Part shown: one piece after another, positions 35,806-43,710 of the stretch | Layout: each line of letters starts with the position of its first letter | Numbering within the stretch: position 1 is the first letter of the stretch | Source of the DNA: Faecalicatena fissicatena | GTDB taxonomy: Bacteria; Bacillota; Clostridia; Lachnospirales; Lachnospiraceae | Direction of reading: 5' to 3' | Assembly: GCA_001028025.1 (NCBI GenBank) | Contig: LDAQ01000009.1 | Location: 62,001-126,000, forward strand | Length of the DNA: 64,000 nucleotides | Program-made: the position numbers and the translations under genes | Notes under the pieces: model-generated | What the model saw: only the letters and a program-made list of their open reading frames with translations | The model's database searches: none | What the model was told of the DNA's origin: nothing

Positions 35806-35840
35806 TCATAACTGTTCATGGTTTTGAACAGATACGATTA
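35803..35840. repeat. Small palindromic repeat, copy 2 (reverse orientation)
   Basis: TAATC...GATTA enclosing CTGTTCA/TGAACAG around a TGGTTT-type loop. Its reverse strand shares the core of copy 1 at 32019-32046. It overlaps the dehydrogenase stop codon and lies before the next ribosome site; no T-run follows. Confidence 0.5.
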
Positions 35841-35865
35841 GGCAAAGCTTGGGAGGGCTGGAAAC

Positions 35866-36798
35866 ATGATACTTACAGTCACATTAAATGCGGCAATTGA
35901 CAAGAGATATGTAGTGGAGGGATTTCAGACAGGAGAGGTAAACCGTGTCAGGGAATGCGCCTATACACCGGGAGGCAAGGGCCTTAACGTTTCCAAGCCG
36001 GCTGCCATTGCGGGAGCACAGGTAATTGCAACCGGATTTGTCGGCGGGCATGCGGGAGCTTATATAGAAGATTCTCTGAAACCATTCGGAATTGAAAGTG
36101 CATTTTACCACATGGACGCAGAAAGCAGATCCTGTATCAACATCTGGGATGAGGTGAACCATGTGCAGACAGAATTTCTGGAGCCGGGTTTTACCGTGTC
36201 TGAGGAAGATTTCAGTGGATTTCTGGAGAAATTTAAGGGGCTGGCGGCCGAAGCAGATGTTGTGGCAATGTCAGGGAGTGTTCCGAAAGGACTGGACGGA
36301 ACTGCATATCAGAAGCTGGTTCGAGTCTGCAGGGATGCCGGCAAAAAGGCGATCCTGGATACAAGCGGGAAGCTGCTGGAGATGGGGATAGAAGCAAAAC
36401 CAACCATGATAAAGCCAAATCTGGATGAGATCCGGATGCTGACAGGAAAAGAATGTGAGAATTTTAATGACATGGTGGAGGCGGCTAAGCGGATCCACAA
36501 CGATGGCGTGGAGATTGTAGCCGTATCTCTTGGCGGCGAAGGCTCATTCGTTGTTTGCAGCGAAGGCATTTTCCGTGCAGAGGTTCCTAAGATTGATGCG
36601 GTGAATACTGTGGGATGCGGCGACTCTATGATTGCCGGGTTTGCCCTGGGACTGAGCGAGGGGCTTTCTATGGAAGGTGTTTTGAGAAAGGCAAGTGCAA
36701 TTTCAGCTGCGGCGGCTCTGAGAGAAGAGACGGGTTTCTTTGTAAAAGAAGATATGGAGCGCATTTTCCCGGAGATCCGGATTATAAAGATGAAATAG
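35866..36798 (+). CDS. lacC: PfkB-family hexose-phosphate kinase (LacC / 1-phosphofructokinase-like)
   Basis: 310 residues. The first PfkB signature, G-G-K-G-L-N-V-S-K-P-A-A, is near residue 37; the second, N-T-V-G-C-G-D-S-M-I-A-G, near 246 holds the catalytic Asp. The start T-L-N-A-A-I-D-K is typical of LacC/FruK. With a GatD-like enzyme before and a KbaY-like aldolase in the cluster, phosphorylation of tagatose-6-phosphate to the bisphosphate is the most consistent role; fructose-1-phosphate is the alternative. Confidence 0.78.
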   Translation: MILTVTLNAAIDKRYVVEGFQTGEVNRVRECAYTPGGKGLNVSKPAAIAGAQVIATGFVGGHAGAYIEDSLKPFGIESAFYHMDAESRSCINIWDEVNHVQTEFLEPGFTVSEEDFSGFLEKFKGLAAEADVVAMSGSVPKGLDGTAYQKLVRVCRDAGKKAILDTSGKLLEMGIEAKPTMIKPNLDEIRMLTGKECENFNDMVEAAKRIHNDGVEIVAVSLGGEGSFVVCSEGIFRAEVPKIDAVNTVGCGDSMIAGFALGLSEGLSMEGVLRKASAISAAAALREETGFFVKEDMERIFPEIRIIKMK

Positions 36799-36807
36799 GT
36801 GAAATAT

Positions 36808-37689
36808 ATGGATTATACATTGAAAAATGAGTGCCTGGAAGTCCGGTTTACGACGAAGGGCGGAACCCTTACTTCTATAAAAGACAGTAAGGGCACCGAA
36901 TATCTCTGGCAGGGGGATGCGAAGTACTGGTCCGGTCAGGCTCCGGTGCTGTTCCCGATCTGCGGAAGCATCCGGGATGATCGGGCAAAGACCCTGGACG
37001 GGAAGGAACTTGCAATGCCAAGACACGGAATTGTGAGAAAAGAAGAGTTCATGATGGAACGTATCACGCAGGATGAGATTATCTTTTCTATAGAAAATAC
37101 CGAAAAGATGCTGGACCAGTTTCCCTACCCATTCAGGCTGTATGCAAAGTTCAGAATGGAGGAAGATACAGTCCGTGTGACCTATGCAGTTGAAAATACG
37201 GGAGATACACGTATGCCGTTCTTTATCGGCGGCCATCCGGGAATTCGCTGTCCTCTGGACGAGGGAGAAGACTATTCGGATTATCAGATTGTGTTTGAAA
37301 AGGCAGAATATTGTACGATACCCACTCCTGTGACCGAGACCGGCCTGATCGATATGGAGCACAGGACCTGCATATTAAAAAGAGAAAAATGTCTCGGTCT
37401 GGAGCACAGCCTGTTCCACAAGGATGCTGTCATACTGGATGAACTGGAGTCCAGAAAAGTGCGTTTCTGCCATAAGGAGAAAGATAAGGGGATCGAACTG
37501 GCCTTTGAACAGTTCCCATATCTCATACTCTGGTCCACGGCAAATGACGGCCCGTTTGTAGCCATGGAGCCATGGAGCGGCCTTTCCACATGCAGTGACG
37601 AGGACGATGTGCTGGAGCATAAGCGCAATGTCAGCTTTGCGGAACCCGGAGAGACAAAAGAGTTTACATATACAATAAGCATTTTGTAA
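36808..37689 (+). CDS. Aldose 1-epimerase family protein (LacX-like)
   Basis: 293 residues from the ATG at 36808; a GTG at 36799 is possible but lies directly on the previous stop. The galactose mutarotase-like beta-sandwich is visible, with P-R-H-G-I-V near residue 74, G-G-H-P-G near 144 and a C-terminal E-P-W-S-G. LacX-like members of this family often sit in lactose/tagatose operons. It would speed anomer exchange of the pathway sugar. It follows the LacC-like gene with no gap. Confidence 0.78.
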   Translation: MDYTLKNECLEVRFTTKGGTLTSIKDSKGTEYLWQGDAKYWSGQAPVLFPICGSIRDDRAKTLDGKELAMPRHGIVRKEEFMMERITQDEIIFSIENTEKMLDQFPYPFRLYAKFRMEEDTVRVTYAVENTGDTRMPFFIGGHPGIRCPLDEGEDYSDYQIVFEKAEYCTIPTPVTETGLIDMEHRTCILKREKCLGLEHSLFHKDAVILDELESRKVRFCHKEKDKGIELAFEQFPYLILWSTANDGPFVAMEPWSGLSTCSDEDDVLEHKRNVSFAEPGETKEFTYTISIL

Positions 37690-37744
37690 AAATTCCCGTA
37701 TACTTATGCGGTGAAAATAATAAATGAAAGAAGGAGACAAAAAA

Positions 37745-38755
37745 ATGGGAGAATTTATTAACCCGGCAGATGTGCCAAAAGTGAAACTTTATACAGGCGA
37801 AGAAGTACCATGTGTAGGAATGGGAACATTCGGTTCTGACAGATTTACACCACAGCAGGTGTCCGATGCGGTAGCAGGTGCAATCCGGTGCGGATACCGC
37901 ATGTTCGACTGTGCAGCATGCTATGGAAATGAAGACCAGATCGGGGAGGTTTTCAAAGCTGCATTTGACGAAGGCGTAGTAGAGCGTAAAGAGCTTTATA
38001 TTATGACAAAAGTATGGAATGACATGCACGATAAAGTAGAGGAATCCTGCAGAAAAAGTATTGTTGACCTGCAGTGCGATTATATCGATATGTTCTTTAT
38101 CCACTGGCCGTTCCCGAACTATCATGCACCAGGGTGTGACGTGGATTCCAGAAATCCTGATTCCAGACCGTTCAGCGTAGAAGAATTTATGAGTACATAC
38201 AGACAGTGCGAGTCACTGGTAGAAAAGGGACTGGTTCGTCATATCGGTATCTCCAACATGACGATCCCGAAACTGGAAGCCGTACTGCCGCTCATGAAGA
38301 TCATGCCGGCAGCATGCGAACTGGAACTTCACGTGTGCTTCCAACAGCAGGAATTATTCGATTATCTTGTGGCTCATAACATCCAGCCGGTAGGCTTTAT
38401 GCCGTTAGGCTCCCCGCAGAGACCGGAGAGGGATATGTGTCCTGAGGATGTCGCTGACCTTCAGACACCGGAAATGCAGGAGATTGCAAAAGCACATGGC
38501 GTCCACCCGGCCCTGATCGCACTGAAATGGGCCCATCAGAGAGGACAGATCCCGATTCCATTCTCCGTACATGAAGTGGAATACGTAAGCAACTTAAAAT
38601 GCATGTTGAAAGACCCGCTCACAGACGAGGAAATGACTAAAATAGCGACCCTTGAGAGAAATAACAGGCTTGTAAAAGGGCAGGTATTCTTATGGGAAGG
38701 CGCAGACGACTGGCATGATCTCTGGGATGAGGATGGGGTGATTGTGACTCTGTAA
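37745..38755 (+). CDS. Aldo/keto reductase
   Basis: 336 residues from the ATG at 37745 (AAGGAGAC upstream; ATG 37724 would include the ribosome site). All four catalytic residues are visible: Asp55 and Tyr60 in F-D-C-A-A-C-Y, Lys89 in M-T-K-V-W, His120 in F-I-H-W-P. It reduces a sugar or oxo compound with NAD(P)H, or oxidises a polyol in reverse. As last gene of the LacI-controlled cluster it may convert the entry substrate to or from its polyol. Palindrome C starts 8 bp after the stop. Confidence 0.85.
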   Translation: MGEFINPADVPKVKLYTGEEVPCVGMGTFGSDRFTPQQVSDAVAGAIRCGYRMFDCAACYGNEDQIGEVFKAAFDEGVVERKELYIMTKVWNDMHDKVEESCRKSIVDLQCDYIDMFFIHWPFPNYHAPGCDVDSRNPDSRPFSVEEFMSTYRQCESLVEKGLVRHIGISNMTIPKLEAVLPLMKIMPAACELELHVCFQQQELFDYLVAHNIQPVGFMPLGSPQRPERDMCPEDVADLQTPEMQEIAKAHGVHPALIALKWAHQRGQIPIPFSVHEVEYVSNLKCMLKDPLTDEEMTKIATLERNNRLVKGQVFLWEGADDWHDLWDEDGVIVTL

Positions 38756-38762
38756 GTAGGCC

Positions 38763-39055
38763 GCCTGTCGTGAGTCTGACGGGGAGGGAGCGCAGGACAC
38801 ATCCGGGCATTTCGGATGCGGGGCATTTGCGCAGAACCACTAATAGCAAAATCGTGCCATTACATGGAACCACCGGCATTCACCGTGGAATTCTGATGAA
38901 TTCCACGGCTCAGGCCGGCTTTGAATCTGCTTCGGAAGCAGATTCAATCCATGTGATGGCACGATTTTGCTATAAGTGGTTCTATGCGCGCATTCTACGC
39001 ATCCGAAATGCCCGGATGTGTCCTGCGCTCCCTCCCCGTCAGACTCACGGCAGGC
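38763..39055. repeat. Large imperfect palindrome C (cruciform element, 293 bp)
   Basis: The left arm begins GCCTGTCGTGAGTCTGACGG and the right arm ends with its near-perfect complement at 39055; pairing extends about 105 bp with one looser patch. The centre has a composite hairpin CCGGC/GCCGG (38873-38877/38914-38918) enclosing CCGTGGAATT/AATTCCACGG with tip loop CTGATG (38893-38898), then a simple hairpin TTGAATCTGCT/AGCAGATTCAA (38921-38948). Orientation and layout equal palindrome A. It starts 8 bp after an operon-ending stop codon. Arm sequences are unlike those of A and B. Confidence 0.85.
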
Positions 39056-39399
39056 TGGGTGCATCCAGACGGGAGGACGCAATCACGGGAGGGGCCTCTG
39101 GGCGGGAGAGGGGGATCGGGGGGCGGATTCTTGATTTGATGGCTGGGGGATTTATTGTGCTGAATTCAGATAGTTTTGTGATATGAACTTTAATGCTCGG
39201 CTTGTAGAGTGTATAATGATTATAATAAAGAAAATTTGAAGCCAATTATAATAATATTAAGTTAAATGTTTTCGAATGCTAAAAAGAAAATGGGCTTTCT
39301 GAACAGGAAAGACAGATGGCTGATTTTTTATACGGTGTTATTGTACATAGCAATTATTAGTACATCGAATAATTGCTGTGTACTAGTTGGAGGTATATT
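39056..39399 (+). promoter_or_regulatory. Promoter and long leader of the ABC-2 exporter operon
   Basis: The first 80 bp are G-rich without a recognised feature. A promoter-like pair TTTAAT (39189-39194), 17 bp, perfect TATAAT (39212-39217) would start a leader of about 175 nt. The leader ends in a near-perfect hairpin GTACATAGCAATTATT/AATAATTGCTGTGTAC (39343-39358/39368-39383) just 6 nt before the GGAGGT ribosome site, a position suited to translational control or to regulator binding. Confidence 0.55.
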
Positions 39400-40155
39400 A
39401 TGAGGCATATAATAGCGGTTGAATTTAAAAACAGCGTCTGGAATGTGCGTTTCTTTGCCGGTGTGCTGCTGATTCTGGCCGCTGCGCTGATATCGGAACA
39501 GCTGTACCTGCAGTTTCTGATAGATGCAGGCGGCTCACAGGAAGGACCGGGATGGTTTTTGGCATATTCGTTTTGTTCCAATGGCACAAATACCCTTCTT
39601 TTTGTCCCCATAGCCGTTACTTTTGCGGCAGGGGGAGATGCGGAGATGGAGCTTCGCAGCAGGTTTGCCCTGTTTAGCTGCGTGCGTTCGGGGAAAAAGA
39701 AGTATCTTGTGGGAAAGGCAGCAGGATTGATTCTTTCCGGTGGATTTATGCTCTGTTTTGCTATGCTGCTTATGCTGGGAATTAGCTGCATTGGTTTTGG
39801 TCAATTTCCGATACTGAGTGACCATGGACCCGCATTTTCCGAACTTCTATTGAAAGTATTAGTAAGTTTTCCGAGGGGATTTTTAAATGGTGCCCTGTGG
39901 GCTATGGTGGGCGGTCTTGCCGCAGTAGTGACGCGGAACCGGTATCTGGCATATGCGGTACCGTTTATCCTGTATTATGTGCTGAGCGTATTTCAGGAAA
40001 GGTACTACCGGGCGTTGTTTTTTCTGAATCCCAGATATTGGATGGCTCCGGTTTATTACAGTGACCTTTTCTGCATTGTGGCATTGCTGATACTTTGTGT
40101 CTTTACCGGCCTTCTGTTTATGTGGGCATTGAAAAGGAGGCTGGATTATGCGTGA
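39400..40155 (+). CDS. ABC-2 type transporter membrane subunit 1
   Basis: 251 residues from the ATG at 39400 (TTGGAGGT upstream). Six hydrophobic segments in the arrangement of ABC-2 permeases; residues 10-30 form the first. No closer family is recognised. It overlaps the second permease gene by 8 bp and is co-transcribed with the ATPase. Such three-gene units export peptides or confer self-protection or drug resistance; the substrate is unknown. Confidence 0.65.
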   Translation: MRHIIAVEFKNSVWNVRFFAGVLLILAAALISEQLYLQFLIDAGGSQEGPGWFLAYSFCSNGTNTLLFVPIAVTFAAGGDAEMELRSRFALFSCVRSGKKKYLVGKAAGLILSGGFMLCFAMLLMLGISCIGFGQFPILSDHGPAFSELLLKVLVSFPRGFLNGALWAMVGGLAAVVTRNRYLAYAVPFILYYVLSVFQERYYRALFFLNPRYWMAPVYYSDLFCIVALLILCVFTGLLFMWALKRRLDYA

Positions 40156-41041
40156 TGTAAGACAGGCTTTTCAAATTGCGGGACAGAATTTCTCCGGGTG
40201 GAGACGGAGCCCGCGGATCTGGATGACATTCATACTGGCGCTGGTGCTGTGCCTGATGCTGTCAAATCAGGTCGTCTCCTATGCAGTGCAGTATGAATCG
40301 GTTCTGCAGATACTTGAGCCTTTTATCTGGACCTACGGGGATGCCACTTCTGTGATGCTTTCCTCGCTTTTACTGGTACTGCTGTTCGCGGATATGCCCT
40401 TTGTAAGCCAGATGACGCCATACTGGCTGATTCGTACAAAGCGGAGCGTCTGGCTGGCAGGACAGGTGATCTATGTGGTTCTGACAACGGTGATCTATAA
40501 TCTTTTTTTACTGGCTGTACTGGGGATTATGGGGGCACCCTTTTCCTTTACAGGTAATGTATGGAGTGAGACGGCGGCAATGCTCGGATATGGAGGCGGG
40601 GAGAATGTTACGGTTCCGGTATCCGTGAAGACCATGGAAATCTCCACGCCTTATTACTGTGCCGCTGTTGTGTTTTCACTTATGCTTCTGTATTCACTCT
40701 TTATTGCTGTCCTAATGCTGCTTTTGAATCTGATGGGCGGAAATGCGGCAGGCGTGCTGGGGGCTTTTGCGGTGAATCTGTATGGATTCCTGTTGAATCC
40801 TTCTATCTTTCACCGGATTTTTCATTTCACAGGAAATCTGGAATACCGGGCAAATGTGCTGTGCGGCTGGCTGTCGCCTCTGAATCATGCCACGTTCCCC
40901 ATGCATAATTTTGGCTATGATTATCTGCCAAGGGTGCAGGTGAGTGCGGGAATTTTTCTGGTGCTGATTGTGGGGCTGATTTTCCTGGCGGGAAGAAGAA
41001 TGAGAAGCTATAATTTTTCTTTTATCCGGGTGGACGAATGA
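40148..41041 (+). CDS. ABC-2 type transporter membrane subunit 2
   Basis: 297 residues with about six hydrophobic segments, starting at an ATG with AAAGGAGG upstream inside the previous gene's last codons. A hydrophilic external loop lies near residues 140-175. Low sequence similarity to subunit 1 but the same layout, so probably a heterodimeric permease. Confidence 0.65.
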   Translation: MRDVRQAFQIAGQNFSGWRRSPRIWMTFILALVLCLMLSNQVVSYAVQYESVLQILEPFIWTYGDATSVMLSSLLLVLLFADMPFVSQMTPYWLIRTKRSVWLAGQVIYVVLTTVIYNLFLLAVLGIMGAPFSFTGNVWSETAAMLGYGGGENVTVPVSVKTMEISTPYYCAAVVFSLMLLYSLFIAVLMLLLNLMGGNAAGVLGAFAVNLYGFLLNPSIFHRIFHFTGNLEYRANVLCGWLSPLNHATFPMHNFGYDYLPRVQVSAGIFLVLIVGLIFLAGRRMRSYNFSFIRVDE

Positions 41042-41099
41042 TGAAATGGCCAAATGAGTGGTGCGGCAGTGAGGCGATACAGAAGGAAAGGAGTACAAG

Positions 41100-41741
41100 A
41101 TGGAGAGTGCGGTCAGGCTGGAAAATTTATCAAAATCATTTAAAAAAGAGAAGGTCTTAAGGGGAATCACGCACAGCTTTGAAAAGGGGAGGATCCATGG
41201 AATCATGGGATTTAACGGTTCTGGAAAAACAGTCATGTTCAAGTGTATCTGTGGATTCTTAAAGCCGGACGGCGGCGCCGTATGGGTGGATGGCAGGCAG
41301 ATTGGCAAAGAGGTGGATTTTCCGGAATCCGCGGGCATGATTATAGAGAGTCCGGGATTCCTGCCCGGGCTAAGCGGATTTGCCAATTTGAAGCGGCTGG
41401 CTGCCTTGAAAAGGCTGATTACAGACGAAGAGGTGCGGGAGGCAATCCGGACAGTAGGGCTGGACCCGATGTCTAAAAAGAAAGTGGGGCAGTACTCTCT
41501 TGGGATGAGGGAACGCCTTGGTATTGCACAGGCAATCATGGAGAAGCCCAATCTGTTAATCCTAGATGAGCCGTTTAACGGGCTGGATAAGCGGGGGGCG
41601 GAGGAAGTCTGCGTTCTGCTGGACGAGATCAGAGCGCAGGGCAGGACCATTCTGCTTGCAGCCCATAATATGCTGGAAATAGATCGGCTCTGTGATACAA
41701 TCAGTGAGATGGACGCGGGGGTGTTGACGCAGGTGAAATGA
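41100..41741 (+). CDS. ABC transporter ATP-binding protein
   Basis: 213 residues: Walker A G-F-N-G-S-G-K-T near 39-46, signature Y-S-L-G-M-R-E-R-L, Walker B L-L-I-L-D-E-P-F-N-G-L-D and the switch His in A-A-H-N. The size and the E-P-F-N-G-L-D form are typical of bacitracin/antibiotic-type exporters (BcrA-like). It powers the two ABC-2 permeases upstream. Confidence 0.85.
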   Translation: MESAVRLENLSKSFKKEKVLRGITHSFEKGRIHGIMGFNGSGKTVMFKCICGFLKPDGGAVWVDGRQIGKEVDFPESAGMIIESPGFLPGLSGFANLKRLAALKRLITDEEVREAIRTVGLDPMSKKKVGQYSLGMRERLGIAQAIMEKPNLLILDEPFNGLDKRGAEEVCVLLDEIRAQGRTILLAAHNMLEIDRLCDTISEMDAGVLTQVK

Positions 41742-41858
41742 TCTGGTTTTTCCGGTGTTTCCGCCAGAGCGATCAGAGTGAGGATGCGTAGAAACTGCCG
41801 GCAGTTTAAATGCCAGAGGGACCGTTTATCTGCCGGATATAGTATAGGACATATAAAA

Positions 41859-41899
41859 TTCCCCGGGCCGCCGAAACAATAATCCGGCGGTCTGGGGAA
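41859..41899. terminator. Bidirectional terminator
   Basis: TTCCCCGGGCCGCCG pairs with CGGCGGTCTGGGGAA (one or two mismatches); A/T-rich tracts lie on both sides. It separates convergent operons. Confidence 0.7.
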
Positions 41900-41943
41900 C
41901 TTTACTGTGAACAACATGCTGCGTATGATATAGGTGGCTTTAC

Positions 41944-42351
41944 TTACACATTGCTGGCATCGTTTAATTCAAACAAATTTCCTTCCGGGTCTCTGAAATA
42001 AGTACAGCGCATCCCCCAAGCTTCAATGTATTGTGGCTCCCCAAGAAATGCCACTCCCGCTTCTTTCAGACGCAGATAGTCTCCATCCAGGTCAAGCGTG
42101 GGAATCACTGCCGCAACGGTATCCGGCTGCGTGGTGGCTGCCGGCTGCTCATATCCCTGAAACATCGGCATGGCTTCGCCTGCAAAGATAGCAAAGCAGG
42201 GCGCTGTACCGCTGCTCGTGGCAAAAGAGGTATAAGGCCCGCTTCGGTCACCCCAAACCGGCGTTAAGCCGATTTTTTCTGTGTAAAAATCAAAGCATTC
42301 TCCATAGTTTTTCCGTACCAGAATACGAATTGTTGTCTCGTTAAATTTCAT
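41944..42351 (-). CDS. VOC-superfamily (glyoxalase/bleomycin-resistance-like) protein
   Basis: 135 residues with the paired beta-alpha-beta-beta-beta pattern. It begins M-K-F-N-E-T-T-I-R-I-L-V-R and ends with R-D-P-E-G-N-L-F-E-L, the typical second metal-ligand strand. Members bind a small molecule or a divalent metal; no specific function can be given. It shares a strand and a short gap with the AraC gene upstream, so the two may be co-transcribed. Confidence 0.82.
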   Translation of the reverse strand: MKFNETTIRILVRKNYGECFDFYTEKIGLTPVWGDRSGPYTSFATSSGTAPCFAIFAGEAMPMFQGYEQPAATTQPDTVAAVIPTLDLDGDYLRLKEAGVAFLGEPQYIEAWGMRCTYFRDPEGNLFELNDASNV

Positions 42352-42399
42352 TTCAATGATTCCTCTCTTTCTATTTAGCGCTGTAGAAATATTATAGAT

Positions 42400-43233
42400 T
42401 TAAAACTTGGCTATTTCACTGTAAAAATCGGACATATTAGTTTTGTATTCCTGCGGCGTAATATTACATACCATTTTGAAATCTCTCACAAAGTGGGAGA
42501 CATCATAATACCCCAGTTTCTCAGAGATTAAAGCCAAAGTGCTTGTCTTTTCATTTAGAAGCTGAATGGATTTATTTATTCTCACTAACCTGGAAAAGGA
42601 TTTCATACTCATGCCGAGACATTGATTAAACAGCCTGTTCAGATGTCTTGAACTATAAAAAACACTATTTGAGATTTCCATGGAAGGCGCAGCCCCCTCC
42701 ATTTGAATGATATATTTAACAGCCAGCGAAAGCTTCTCGGGATATGGAAATCGAATATTCAGAATCAATGTCTCTTCAAATTCAAGCAATAATTCATCCG
42801 CAGATAAAGAAGATCCGAAAATACTATGCATTGCAATATCAAATGTATCATCAATGGATGAAAACGGCACAATCTTATCCGTCAGTTCCTTTTGATTTAT
42901 CTTAGAAAATGGAAAAAATCCCGCCGGTTGGAATTCAATAATAAAAATAACATCACATTTATTGGCAATATCGCCAACTCTAACCGGCCTTGTGGTTGGT
43001 CCAAATAAAAAGCTGTGAAGCCTGCCATTATAATAAAATAGCACAAGCGTAACACTGCCATGAGGCATAATTGTATAGTGATCAGAGAACATAGCTTTAT
43101 CAGGAAAAGTGATTGTGAAATTGGATATCAAATTCCTGAGCTCCTCACACGGAAGCAGATAGGCAAATTTACCTTCACGAATAAGTATCTCCCTATCTTC
43201 AGATATAGACCTTAAACTACTTTTATCAATCAT
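42400..43233 (-). CDS. AraC-family regulator
   Basis: 277 residues if started at the ATG at 43233; a TTG at 43254 would add seven residues. The N-terminal region (1-165) resembles the DUF6597-type sensor domain seen in some AraC proteins (P-H-G-S-V-T-L-V-L-F). The C-terminal double HTH (about 175-275) has L-I-S-E-K-L-G-Y-Y-D-V-S-H-F and I-T-P-Q-E-Y. It is next to the VOC gene, which may be its target. Confidence 0.82.
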   Translation of the reverse strand: MIDKSSLRSISEDREILIREGKFAYLLPCEELRNLISNFTITFPDKAMFSDHYTIMPHGSVTLVLFYYNGRLHSFLFGPTTRPVRVGDIANKCDVIFIIEFQPAGFFPFSKINQKELTDKIVPFSSIDDTFDIAMHSIFGSSLSADELLLEFEETLILNIRFPYPEKLSLAVKYIIQMEGAAPSMEISNSVFYSSRHLNRLFNQCLGMSMKSFSRLVRINKSIQLLNEKTSTLALISEKLGYYDVSHFVRDFKMVCNITPQEYKTNMSDFYSEIAKF

Positions 43234-43436
43234 TATCCCTTTTGTCCCTTTCAATTATTAAATGAATCAATCTTAATTTATATCATACATGTTATTTAAG
43301 TTTATTAAAAGAAGTTGAGTCTATTTCCCTTTCTAGGAAGAAGATGGAAAGGTGGAATCCCCATTTCTGTTATTGGCAATAATAGACAAAAAAACACGGA
43401 GTGATTGTATAAAACTACCAAAATATTCCAAATACA

Positions 43437-43465
43437 TTGAGAATGGATGTAAATTGTGATATACT
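43437..43465 (+). promoter_or_regulatory. Promoter of the surface glycosidase gene
   Basis: TTGAGA (43437-43442), 17-bp spacer, TATACT (43460-43465) with TGA before it (extended -10). The start would be near 43472, immediately before operator O2. A second possible -35 (TTGACT, 43502) between the operators lacks a good -10. Confidence 0.7.
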
Positions 43466-43479
43466 ACTACTATACCAAA

Positions 43480-43493
43480 CCGAAACGTTTCGG
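43480..43493. promoter_or_regulatory. LacI-family operator O2
   Basis: Perfect CCGAAACGTTTCGG inside the longer palindrome AAACCGAAACGTTTCGGTTT, lying just after the predicted transcription start. Confidence 0.85.
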
Positions 43494-43557
43494 TTTCAAA
43501 CTTGACTTTAAACTTTGGTGCAGATTAAGAAAAATAAGAGATTTTTTTGTGGAAAAA

Positions 43558-43571
43558 CCGAAACGTTTCGG
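43558..43571. promoter_or_regulatory. LacI-family operator O3
   Basis: A second perfect CCGAAACGTTTCGG, 78 bp downstream of O2. Two sites at this distance could allow looping by one repressor tetramer. Confidence 0.85.
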
Positions 43572-43710
43572 ATGTGCAGAGCTATTATTTTAAGAGAGGA
43601 GTGAGAACATATCATTTGTAATCCTGTTTTAGGGGAGACGTAAGAATGTGGGGAAATTTGAAGTTTTGGTATAGGTTGGACCTGAAAAATGTGAAAGGAA
43701 CGGATAAATT

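Noticed and set aside
38770..39186. Open frame of 138 codons inside palindrome C
   Set aside because: It arises from the inverted repeat, which reads open on both strands; no ribosome site and no domain.
41792..41807. Perfect palindrome AAACTGCCGGCAGTTT
   Set aside because: A single 16-bp palindrome downstream of an operon, with no second copy seen and no promoter next to it; not enough to call an operator.
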